A stretch of 57,501 nucleotides of DNA from an uncultured Clostridia bacterium. Its GTDB lineage: Bacteria; Bacillota; Clostridia; Christensenellales; Borkfalkiaceae. Below the pieces are notes generated by a model. The model did not search any database and was not told the origin of the DNA. It saw nothing but the letters and a program-made list of their open reading frames with translations. How positions within the stretch are numbered: position 1 is the stretch's first letter; the number at the start of each line of letters is the position of its first letter. The stretch covers positions 1-57,501 of the forward strand of contig CALDMH010000108.1 of the NCBI GenBank assembly GCA_937915565.1. Direction: 5' to 3'. Made by a program: the position numbers and the translations under genes. Below are positions 31,243-39,364 of this stretch, piece after piece.

Positions 31243-33675
31243 ATGATAAGCGAGCTTAGATGTCAGGGCGAGGTTTTCCCCGTCGTAACGGCGAATAAAG
31301 CGATTTTTGAATGGCGGTGCGATTCCTTGCACCGTCGTTTCGCGCTTACGATAGGAAACGAAGAGCAGGCTAAAACGTTTTATACCGACGGCGAAAGGTT
31401 TGTCGAGGTTGATTTATTCGGCTTTAAAAAAGGCAAATATTTTTATACGGTCGAGGGCGGAGCGCCCTACGAAACCGACGGCGAAAACGGCGGCGAAACG
31501 GACGAAACGAGCGGCGCAAAAGAAATTTCGGAAAAGGCGTATTTTATAATCGCGGAGGGCGGAGTTTCGGGCGCGAAGTGGATTTCAAACGGCAATCATT
31601 TCGTTGCGGAGGATAACGTAACGGGGCGGCCTTCAATCACGCTCCGAAGGAAATTTTCTTTCGGTAAAATAGAGCCGTCCGCCATTTTAACCGTTTGCGG
31701 GCTGGGCTTTTTCGAGGCGTATATCAACGGCGAGAGGGTTGGCGACGGCGTGTTCGAGCCGCCTTTCACCGATTACTGCAAACGAGTGATTTTAAGGAGT
31801 TTTCCCGTTGCGGATAAGCTTAAAACGGGCGAAAACGAACTGGAAATTATTCTCGGCGACGGCTGGTATTCGCACACCGACCTCGACACCTGGGGTTTTT
31901 TCCGCGCTCCTTGGCGCGACGACGTTAAGGCGATTTGCAAACTTACAAGCGGCGAAGAAACCGTTTGCTCCGACGAAAATTTCGAGTGGTCGTTCAACGA
32001 AACCGCGAAAAATTCACTGCGTTCGGGCGCGAGAATAGATTTCGGAACGGAAAAAGTTTATCGCAAAGCCGTTCTCACAACGCCGCCGGGCGGGGAACTT
32101 GCATATTCGACGATTCCGCCGATGCGCGAGTGCGAAAAAATCAAGCCGATTGCTTTGAGAACGACGGCGGATAATTCGATAATTTGCGATTTCGGCAAAA
32201 ATATGACGGGTTACGTTTCTTTTAACGCGAAGGGCGCGAGGGGAACGGAAGTTACCGTTGAATATTCCGACAGGATAAACGGCGACGACCTCGATAACGA
32301 GAGCAATTCGATGTACGTTTTCCGCAAGGATATGCCTTATCAGACGGACGAGCTTATTCTTTCGGGCGGGAACGATTTTTACAAGCCGAAATTTGCGTTC
32401 AACGGGTTCAGATACGTTAAGATTTCTCTTGCCGAAAAGGCGGAAATAGAGAATATTACGGCATATTTTACGCATACGGATTTAAGGAAGCAAACGGAAT
32501 TCGAGATTTCCGACGAACTTTTGAACGACCTTTACAAAATGTCGATGCAGGCGATACTTTCAAACTACGTCGGCATACAAACCGATTGTCCGCACCGCGA
32601 GAAAAACGGTTGGACGGGCGACGCGCAGCTTTCCGTAGAGCCCTGCGTTTATAACTTCGATATGCGCGGAGCTTACGAAAAGTTTATCGACGACGTAAAG
32701 GACGCGCAGCGTCCGTCGGGGCAGATTCCCTGCATAGTTCCGACGTGCGGCTGGGGATATAACTGGGGCAGCGGCCCTGCGTGGGACGTCGCTTTATTCC
32801 GCGCGGCAAAAGCGGAGAAGTTTTATTACGAAAATTCCGACGCGGTGAAAAAAGCTTTGCCGGTTATGAAAAAATATCTCGCTTATCTTTCGGCTTACGA
32901 GGATGCGGACGGGCTTGTAAGCGTGGGGCTCGGCGACTGGAATTTTCCGAAAAATATCAAGTTCGAGGTTTGTCCTCTCGCGCTCGTTTCGAGCGGATAT
33001 TATAAGTTGATGTGCGAAATTTACGTCGAACTTTCGGAAAACGCCGACGAGGCCGAGGAATATCGCGTTAAGGCGAAGAAACTCGGCGATGCGATTTACA
33101 AGCGTTTTTCGGGCGACAAAACGCTCACGGGGCTTTGCGCGCTTTGGTATTTCGGGATAAAGGACACCGAAAAAGAGGTGAAAGAATATCTTGAAAATAA
33201 CGGATATTCTCTTCACGCAGGCATTTTGGGCGTTAAATTCCTGTTTGCGTTGCTCGGCGAAAAGGGTTTGAGCGAGGCGGCTTATAAAATTCTTTCGAGA
33301 ACGGATTACCCCTCGTTCGGCTATTGGCGCGAGCACGGACAAACCGCGCTTTGCGAGGATTTCGAGCTTACGAATTCGCTCAATCACCATATGTTCAGCC
33401 CCATTGCGGAGTATATGCTCCGTTATATGGCGGGTTTGAGGCTCGGCGAGGGAAAAAGGAGCGTTACGTTAAAGCCGAACCTTCCCGAAAAGGTTAAAAA
33501 GGCGAAGTTTTGCGTGGAAACGGCTTTCGGCGATTTTAAAGCCGAAATTTTCCGAAGCGGCGACGAACTGGAAATAAAAACAGACGTTCCCTGCGGATTA
33601 ACCGCGATTTTGGAATATAAAACGACTAACGAACGGCTTAAAGCGGGGAAAACCGAAAGGATTTTGAAAGCCTGA
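31243..33675 (+). CDS. Alpha-L-rhamnosidase, GH78, cytoplasmic
   Basis: Releases terminal alpha-L-rhamnose from oligosaccharides or glycosides by inversion. At 810 residues and without a signal peptide it would act inside the cell. Domain order: N-terminal beta-sandwich (1-120), the rhamnosidase beta-domain (ILTVCGLGFFEAYINGERVGDGVFEPPFTDY and ILGDGWYSH), then the (alpha/alpha)6 barrel with the catalytic region IQTDCPHREKNGWTGDAQ (about 445-462; Asp, Arg-Glu, Asp), WGSGPAWDVALFRAA, PSFGYWREHGQTALCEDF (Glu) and SLNHHMFSPIAEYM (His), then a C-terminal beta domain. Directly downstream of the Gfo/Idh gene and co-transcribed. Confidence 0.93.
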   Translation: MISELRCQGEVFPVVTANKAIFEWRCDSLHRRFALTIGNEEQAKTFYTDGERFVEVDLFGFKKGKYFYTVEGGAPYETDGENGGETDETSGAKEISEKAYFIIAEGGVSGAKWISNGNHFVAEDNVTGRPSITLRRKFSFGKIEPSAILTVCGLGFFEAYINGERVGDGVFEPPFTDYCKRVILRSFPVADKLKTGENELEIILGDGWYSHTDLDTWGFFRAPWRDDVKAICKLTSGEETVCSDENFEWSFNETAKNSLRSGARIDFGTEKVYRKAVLTTPPGGELAYSTIPPMRECEKIKPIALRTTADNSIICDFGKNMTGYVSFNAKGARGTEVTVEYSDRINGDDLDNESNSMYVFRKDMPYQTDELILSGGNDFYKPKFAFNGFRYVKISLAEKAEIENITAYFTHTDLRKQTEFEISDELLNDLYKMSMQAILSNYVGIQTDCPHREKNGWTGDAQLSVEPCVYNFDMRGAYEKFIDDVKDAQRPSGQIPCIVPTCGWGYNWGSGPAWDVALFRAAKAEKFYYENSDAVKKALPVMKKYLAYLSAYEDADGLVSVGLGDWNFPKNIKFEVCPLALVSSGYYKLMCEIYVELSENADEAEEYRVKAKKLGDAIYKRFSGDKTLTGLCALWYFGIKDTEKEVKEYLENNGYSLHAGILGVKFLFALLGEKGLSEAAYKILSRTDYPSFGYWREHGQTALCEDFELTNSLNHHMFSPIAEYMLRYMAGLRLGEGKRSVTLKPNLPEKVKKAKFCVETAFGDFKAEIFRSGDELEIKTDVPCGLTAILEYKTTNERLKAGKTERILKA

Positions 33676-33725
33676 CGGGGCGCAATAAAGTCAAAATTTA
33701 TTAAACGATTGTGCAAGAAACCGTG

Positions 33726-33754
33726 TAGACAGGGCGATTGCAATCGTATATAAT
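33726..33754 (+). promoter_or_regulatory. Promoter and palindrome before the large surface protein
   Basis: TAGACA (33726-33731), 17-base spacer, TATAAT (33749-33754). The spacer holds a perfect 12-base palindrome CGATTGCAATCG (33734-33745), which resembles LacI/GalR-family operators. A related half, CGATTGTGCAAG, lies at 33704-33716. A leader of about 100 bases follows; no gene is evident in it. Confidence 0.55.
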
Positions 33755-33860
33755 TTTAACGTCAATGAGCGATTTGCGCTTGTCGGAATGAAAGAATTTT
33801 CGGCGGGGGCGAAAAAACGGCTCGAAAATTTGTCGGGGAAAACCCGACGCAGGAGGAAAA

Positions 33861-36800
33861 ATGAGAAAAAAGAAACTTTGGATTGTTCTTCTTTGCATCG
33901 TTGCGGCAACGGCGCTTTGCTTTGCGTCCTTAACCGCTTATGCGGAAGAGCCTGCCGAAGGCGCGGAAACGGAAGAAACGTTGAATCTCGCGCTTGACCA
34001 GACTAAATGGAACACGACGACTTTTGAAGCGAAGGCGGACGGCCTTTATGCGAAAGGCACGAACGTAAGCGCGACGACGAAGGATAAAATCCCCGCAAGC
34101 GCAACCGTAACCACCGCAATCAGCGGAACTTTGGCTGAAAAGGATACCACTTGGTGTTACGCCTGGATTGTTTTAAAACAGTCCGACCCGAACGCCACGG
34201 TTACCTGCAACGGTAAAAACGCCACGCTTTCTTCCGGAAACGGATTGATTTTCAGTTGGGGAGCGTCGCACGGCTCGGAATCCGTCAACGAAGTAATAGA
34301 CGGACAAAGCGTTAAGATGACGGATACGAAGTTCGTCAGCGGATTTGACTCTTGGTCGCAATACGCCGTAAACAGTGAAATTACTATCACTATGACGGAC
34401 GGCCCGTTCGGAACTACGCTCGATTTGGTTTTCAAAGGCGGAGTGACGAACGAAACCAAAACTTATTCCTACACCTGCGAGAACGATTTCTCGGGAGAAG
34501 GTTATTACGGATTCGGTTATTTAGGTGGCGGAACCGTGGACGAAACTCACAATTACGTTATAACCAAAGCCACCGTTGAGGAAATCGCAGTCGATAACGA
34601 CCTTTCTCACAGCGCGGCCAACTGGACGACGTCCACCGGGTCGATTGTCGGCGGAGAAAACGGAATAACCGCAACGGCAAACGGAAACGCTTTGTTGAAG
34701 CATAAACTTCCCGCAAACTCCACCGTAACCGCTAAGATTACCGGAACTGCCGCGGGAACGTGGGGAAACGTTTGGTTTACCCTTAAAGATACGAGAGAAA
34801 CTCCCGACGCGTCCTCCTCGAACGCAACTGCGGGAAGCTATATTTTATATCGTCTCGGCGGAGATTTTAACGTCGGTCAGGGAACAATCGCCGAGGTAAA
34901 AGACGGCACTCTTTTGCCTTTGAATCACAGTATCGAAGGGGCGAGTAACGCGGATAGTTGGTACGTTCGTAAACAAGTAACCGAATTTACGTTCACCACC
35001 GAAGATACGGAAACGGGCGTTAAGGTTACCGTTCACGTCAAAGGCGAAAATTGCGAATACGAAGAGGTTATCGAATCCGATAACGAAGTTCTTAAAGGCG
35101 AATGGACGCTCGGTATAGGCTGTTTCGTCGATTTAGCCGGCGGAAACCTCGTAATCGATAACGTTACCGTTAAAAACAACGATAAGAGCGAGCCCGAAAA
35201 GCCCGAGCCGGAAGAACCCGAACCGCAGCCGGAAGAACCCGAAGAACTCGAACCCGAAATTGCAAACCTTGCCGTTTCGGCGGATAATTTCAACGGCGGC
35301 CTCGGCAACCACAGCGGAGTTTTCGGCGAAAACGGAATAACGATAAGCCAGACTACTTTCTCGGCTTCCCTCGTTAAAGACGTTAAGGCCGGCTCGAAAA
35401 TAGTTCTCGACCTCGAAGGAAAGGGCGAAACCACCGGTTGGGGCGAAGCCTGGATAATCCTCAAAGACGTTTCTTATCCGCAGGTTATCGACGCAAGACA
35501 GGACGAAAAGTCGTCTTTCAGAAGCCTCACGAGAGGAATGAATTACGTCGCTTTCCGTTTCGGCAACAGTTATCTTGCCGGAATAAACGAAGTTAAGGAC
35601 GGACAGTTCACCGAAACCATTATCACGGAGTGGGCTCAAAGCGATTTCACGGCTTTCTTCAAGCAGAGAGTACGCGTCGTCATCACCACCGAGGATTCGG
35701 ATTCGGGCGTTAAATTCAATATCGAATTCCAGAATCTTACCACCGGCCACACTCTCACGAAAGAGTACGTTTCCGATAACGTTAAATTGAAAGGCGATTA
35801 CGCCGTAAACGTCGGAACTTACGTCGGACTCAACGCAGGCGAATCGATTGTTATCCGTAAATTCGGCGTGACCGAAACCGTTGAAAAAACCGACAGAAGC
35901 GGCGCGAATATGGCAACCGACTTGAAGTATATGAGAAACGGCTTTAATTACAAAGCGTTCAGATATTACGACGGAAACGGTCTTGCTCTCGAACAGGTTA
36001 CGAAGGCCGGCTTCACGATGTATCACAAGGTTGCTTCCGCGCAGAGCGTCACGTTGAAATACAACAACACTTTAACGAGCGCGTCTTACGGCAACACCTA
36101 TCTTCTTTTGAAAGCCAACGACCGTTACGTTGAAGTTCCCAACCCGAACGACAGAGAAATAAACGAATATAACGCCAAGAGCGAAGCCGACCCTGCCGCA
36201 GCGAAGGGCGACAACTGGATTTTGGTTATGTTCGGCGCGGACGGACTTCAAAGATACGTTTGTATCGACGGTATCATTGAAAAAACCAATCTCGGCGACG
36301 GCGCGGATAACCTCGACGTCTGGTATTGGTATAAACAAGCTCCGAGCATTATGCTCACCGCCACGGATATTGCGGAAACCGAAGAGGACGACGCTCATAT
36401 CGAAGTAAACTTCACGCTTATGGGCAGCTCCGGCAAACTTACCGCAAAATCCTTCAACGTTTACGAAGAGGCTCTTATGGGCGCGAAATATCTTCAAGTT
36501 TCTTATTTCCTCTCCACGGGCGGAAATATGGAAAGCGATTTCGATTTCGTTTGCCTTGAAAAGCTTTCCTATATGGGACTTGACGACGTGGTTATTCCCG
36601 AAATAGACGTTGAGGCTCTCAACGCCTCAATCGCCTCCTATAAAGCGATTACCGCCGAAAACTACGAAGCGGCGAAGGCAACTTACGAGGCAGCTGCCGC
36701 AAAACGCGCGGAAATGAACGTTCTTCAAGTCGATAAGTTCAACGCCGCGGCTCTTGCCGAACTTAACAAAAAGCTCGAAGCGTATCTCACTGATAAAGAA

Positions 36801-37385
36801 GCCGCCGCAGACGTTACGGCGAAGATAGCGGCAATAAATATCGCCGAAGTAAACGACGAAAATTACGCCGCGGCAAAGGCTACCGTAGTTTCCGCAAGAC
36901 AGGATTACGAAGACCTTTCCGACGCCGGTAAAGCGATGGTTACCAACCTCGACGCGCTCAAAGCCGCCGAAGCGAAGGTTAAAGCTTACGAGGACGTTAA
37001 ATCTGCCGCCGACGAAGTTATCGCAAAAATCGCGGCTCTTGAAAAAATAACCGTCACCGACGATAATTACGAAACCGTGAAAGCCGACGTCGTCGCAGCC
37101 AAAGCCGCTTACGAAGCTCTTTCGGAAGCCTCCAAGGCAAGGGTTGATAACTATGAAATTATCGCCTCGGCGGAAAGCAAAATCAATGCTTACGAGGACG
37201 CAAAAGCGGAGGAATCCAATAAACCCACCTCCGAAAAGCCGAACGAATCGCAGAACGACTCCACCGATAGCGGAAGCTCGGGCGGCGGACTTGGTTGCGG
37301 CTCGGCCGTAGGCGCAAGCGGATTAGGCCTTATGGTTCTTCTTGCCGCAGGCGCGGTTGCGATTTTCAAAAAGAAAGAGAATTAA
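33861..37385 (+). CDS. Large modular surface protein with C-terminal Gly-Cys/TM/Lys tail
   Basis: An exported 1174-residue protein of unknown function. Signal peptide 1-31 (ends ASLTAYA). Four lectin-like beta-sandwich modules of about 200 residues follow, recognisable by the repeated W/Y-G-x-A-W-x-x-L-K core (WCYAWIVLKQ, WGNVWFTLKD, WGEAWIILKD, YGNTYLLLKA) and by the ENGIT opening; modules 2 and 3 are separated by a Glu/Pro-rich linker (about 433-457). From about 915 come three helical repeats of about 75 residues starting (T/N)x(D/E)NYxxxKA. The end is Ser/Gly-rich, then GGGLGCGS, a membrane segment and KKKEN. It starts after AGGAGG. Likely a glycan-binding wall protein (inference). Confidence 0.85.
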   Translation: MRKKKLWIVLLCIVAATALCFASLTAYAEEPAEGAETEETLNLALDQTKWNTTTFEAKADGLYAKGTNVSATTKDKIPASATVTTAISGTLAEKDTTWCYAWIVLKQSDPNATVTCNGKNATLSSGNGLIFSWGASHGSESVNEVIDGQSVKMTDTKFVSGFDSWSQYAVNSEITITMTDGPFGTTLDLVFKGGVTNETKTYSYTCENDFSGEGYYGFGYLGGGTVDETHNYVITKATVEEIAVDNDLSHSAANWTTSTGSIVGGENGITATANGNALLKHKLPANSTVTAKITGTAAGTWGNVWFTLKDTRETPDASSSNATAGSYILYRLGGDFNVGQGTIAEVKDGTLLPLNHSIEGASNADSWYVRKQVTEFTFTTEDTETGVKVTVHVKGENCEYEEVIESDNEVLKGEWTLGIGCFVDLAGGNLVIDNVTVKNNDKSEPEKPEPEEPEPQPEEPEELEPEIANLAVSADNFNGGLGNHSGVFGENGITISQTTFSASLVKDVKAGSKIVLDLEGKGETTGWGEAWIILKDVSYPQVIDARQDEKSSFRSLTRGMNYVAFRFGNSYLAGINEVKDGQFTETIITEWAQSDFTAFFKQRVRVVITTEDSDSGVKFNIEFQNLTTGHTLTKEYVSDNVKLKGDYAVNVGTYVGLNAGESIVIRKFGVTETVEKTDRSGANMATDLKYMRNGFNYKAFRYYDGNGLALEQVTKAGFTMYHKVASAQSVTLKYNNTLTSASYGNTYLLLKANDRYVEVPNPNDREINEYNAKSEADPAAAKGDNWILVMFGADGLQRYVCIDGIIEKTNLGDGADNLDVWYWYKQAPSIMLTATDIAETEEDDAHIEVNFTLMGSSGKLTAKSFNVYEEALMGAKYLQVSYFLSTGGNMESDFDFVCLEKLSYMGLDDVVIPEIDVEALNASIASYKAITAENYEAAKATYEAAAAKRAEMNVLQVDKFNAAALAELNKKLEAYLTDKEAAADVTAKIAAINIAEVNDENYAAAKATVVSARQDYEDLSDAGKAMVTNLDALKAAEAKVKAYEDVKSAADEVIAKIAALEKITVTDDNYETVKADVVAAKAAYEALSEASKARVDNYEIIASAESKINAYEDAKAEESNKPTSEKPNESQNDSTDSGSSGGGLGCGSAVGASGLGLMVLLAAGAVAIFKKKEN

Positions 37386-37401
37386 CGGGCGAAGGAAACC
37401 C

Positions 37402-37696
37402 TAGGGATTTCATTTGTCATCACTAACTATTTTTGCGGCGATAAACCGATTTATGCGGCGTTAAACGCCGCTCGTAGTACAGCAAGTACAACTTCGGGCG
37501 TTTGCCTTGCCTAAACGAGCCGCATTGCGGTCGGTTTCTCATCCGCAAAAATGCTTCGCACCGAAAAGAGCGCATTTTTTGATGATTTTTTGCGAACGTG
37601 AGGGTTGCTGTACCGGGCGTACTGCGCCCGAACGGTCGCGGGAAATGGCGAAAAAGACGCCTTTTCGGTAATTAGTGATGGCGAATGGAATCCCTA
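37402..37696. mobile_element. MITE-like non-coding element, 295 bp, with 28-bp terminal inverted repeats
   Basis: The ends 37402-37429 and 37669-37696 are inverted repeats matching at 24 of 28 bases (core GCCATCACTAA type, outer TAGGGATT). Both outermost bases read TA, as expected for an element inserted at TA (IS630/Tc1-mariner style). Inside there are two large stem arms: ATTTTTGCGG (37429-37438) pairs with CCGCAAAAAT (37543-37552) enclosing AAACCGA/TCGGTTT, and ACCGAAAAG (37560-37568) pairs with CTTTTCGGT (37661-37669). No transposase is encoded. It fills the gap between the surface protein and the SGNH gene. Confidence 0.75.
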
Positions 37697-37716
37697 ACTT
37701 AAATAAAAAATAAGGG

Positions 37717-37758
37717 GGTTGCCGCAAATAAACGGAATAGTTTATTTGCGGCAACCTT
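37717..37758. terminator. 17-bp hairpin before the SGNH gene
   Basis: Perfect stem 37717-37733 with 37740-37756, 6-base loop GGAATA. On the minus strand it is followed by CCCTTATTTTTT; on the plus strand the T-run is weak (TTTC). It lies 12 bases before the ATG of the next gene, so it may also be a leader structure. Confidence 0.7.
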
Positions 37759-37768
37759 TCATATCGTT

Positions 37769-39256
37769 ATGAAAAGATTTACATTTTCTGAAAACACGTC
37801 GAAAAGCGAGGCGATTATAAGCTTCGCTCTGCAAATAAATTCGCTTGCGGAAAATCGCGAAAAGGACGACGATTTTCTCGAAGAAAACGAGATTTTTATG
37901 CTTACCGTCGGCGAAAAAGGCAAATTTTCGGCGGAGAACTTTTATCAGAACAAACTCACGATAAGGGCTGTCGGCGAGGAATTATCTCTTCACGGTTACG
38001 CCCCCGATTTTAACAGAACGGGCAACGCCGTGGTTCTTCCGGGCGGGAAAAAGTTAAAAACGAGCGAAAAATACTCGTTTAAAGTCGTTTTAACTAAGCG
38101 CAGAGTTTATATTTACCTTAACGGCGCGCTCGTCGAATCTTACGGAAACGCAAGGGAAACCGTAGACGGTTACGCGTTTTTCGTTCGCAACGGCGAGAAT
38201 ATCGATATAAGCGACGTCGGTTTTACTTCGCGCGACGAAGAGGAGTATCCCACCTCCGAAAAGCTTACGTATTGCGTCGAAAAAGGTCTTTTCGGCGGTT
38301 ATTTGTCTTATGATAAAACCCGCGAAGGTCTTACTTTCAATCGGCTTGACGTGAAAAGTTGTTTCGAGTGTACCACGCGGAATTTTTACGCGTACGATTC
38401 GGGGCTTACGCTCGACGCCGAAACCGACGCGAGCGGGATTAAGCTCGATTTTAAGGTTGTGGATATTCCCGTCGGCAACTGGAATATGCAGTTCGGATTT
38501 GCCGCGGACGGCAGAAGAATCACGCAGCCTATAAAACTCGTAAACAGGGGAGAATACGCTTCCGTAACGATGAACAATCCTTTTAAGGATGGCAAAAGAC
38601 ATCGTTTAACGGTGTTTTTCCCCACGTCCTGCGGCCTTGCCTTAACGCGCGCCGAGTTTTTGAACGCAACCTTTGCCGAAAGAGTGAAAAAGGACGTCCG
38701 CGCTATTTTTATCGGCGACAGCATTACCGAGGGCAGCGAGTGTTTCGATGCTTCGAGGGCTTATCCCAACGCGCTCGCTTTGCATTACGGGCTTGACGCG
38801 CTCAACCAGTCGCTCGGCGGAATGTCTTTCGGCGATTATTGCGCTTCGGGGAATTATCCCGAGCCTTTCGACGTCGCCTTTATAGCCCTCGGAACGAACA
38901 GTTTTTGCGGCGGAACGGGCGATAAGGCGAAAACGCTGAAAACCGTGGCGGAGCAAGCCGAAAAACTTGTGAAAAGGATTAAGGAGAAATTTCCGGATTG
39001 TCGGATATACGGGCTTTTGCCTATTTGGCGTTCGGACGAGGACGGCGTTAATTTTTCGCTTAAAGACACGTCGCGCGCGTTGCGTTCGGTATATTCCCGT
39101 TTAAACGTGAGAATAATAAATTGTCACGATTTCGTTCCCAAGGACTACGGATATTTTTCCGACCCGATTTTTGCGATACACCCAACCTCCGAGGGACACG
39201 ATTTTTACGCCGAGAATCTCATTGCGGCAATAGACAAAAAATACAAAAAAATATAA
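37769..39256 (+). CDS. SGNH/GDSL-family hydrolase with N-terminal beta-sandwich
   Basis: A 495-residue protein without a signal peptide. Residues 1-165 look like a concanavalin/LamG-type beta-sandwich (YSFKVVLTKRRVYIYLNGALVESYG). The C-terminal half is an SGNH esterase: block I AIFIGDSITEGSECFD (Ser, about 318), the Gly block LNQSLGGMSFGDY, block III IALGTNSFCGG (Asn), and the catalytic Asp/His region IFAIHPTSEGHDFYA (His about 471). Probably a carbohydrate esterase removing acetyl or other acyl groups. No Shine-Dalgarno sequence is visible before the ATG at 37769 and a hairpin lies just upstream. Confidence 0.85.
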   Translation: MKRFTFSENTSKSEAIISFALQINSLAENREKDDDFLEENEIFMLTVGEKGKFSAENFYQNKLTIRAVGEELSLHGYAPDFNRTGNAVVLPGGKKLKTSEKYSFKVVLTKRRVYIYLNGALVESYGNARETVDGYAFFVRNGENIDISDVGFTSRDEEEYPTSEKLTYCVEKGLFGGYLSYDKTREGLTFNRLDVKSCFECTTRNFYAYDSGLTLDAETDASGIKLDFKVVDIPVGNWNMQFGFAADGRRITQPIKLVNRGEYASVTMNNPFKDGKRHRLTVFFPTSCGLALTRAEFLNATFAERVKKDVRAIFIGDSITEGSECFDASRAYPNALALHYGLDALNQSLGGMSFGDYCASGNYPEPFDVAFIALGTNSFCGGTGDKAKTLKTVAEQAEKLVKRIKEKFPDCRIYGLLPIWRSDEDGVNFSLKDTSRALRSVYSRLNVRIINCHDFVPKDYGYFSDPIFAIHPTSEGHDFYAENLIAAIDKKYKKI

Positions 39257-39364
39257 AAAACGGCGTTAAATAAACCGTAAAAGGGCAAAACAGGTCAAAT
39301 ATTGTTAAACACAAAGTCAGCGTATGGTATTTACCGAGCGGGTTTTATAATATAAAATATAGGT

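Noticed and set aside
33788..33860. A small leader peptide gene before the large surface protein.
   Set aside because: The open frame runs through the ribosome site into the surface protein gene in another frame and has no start site of its own.
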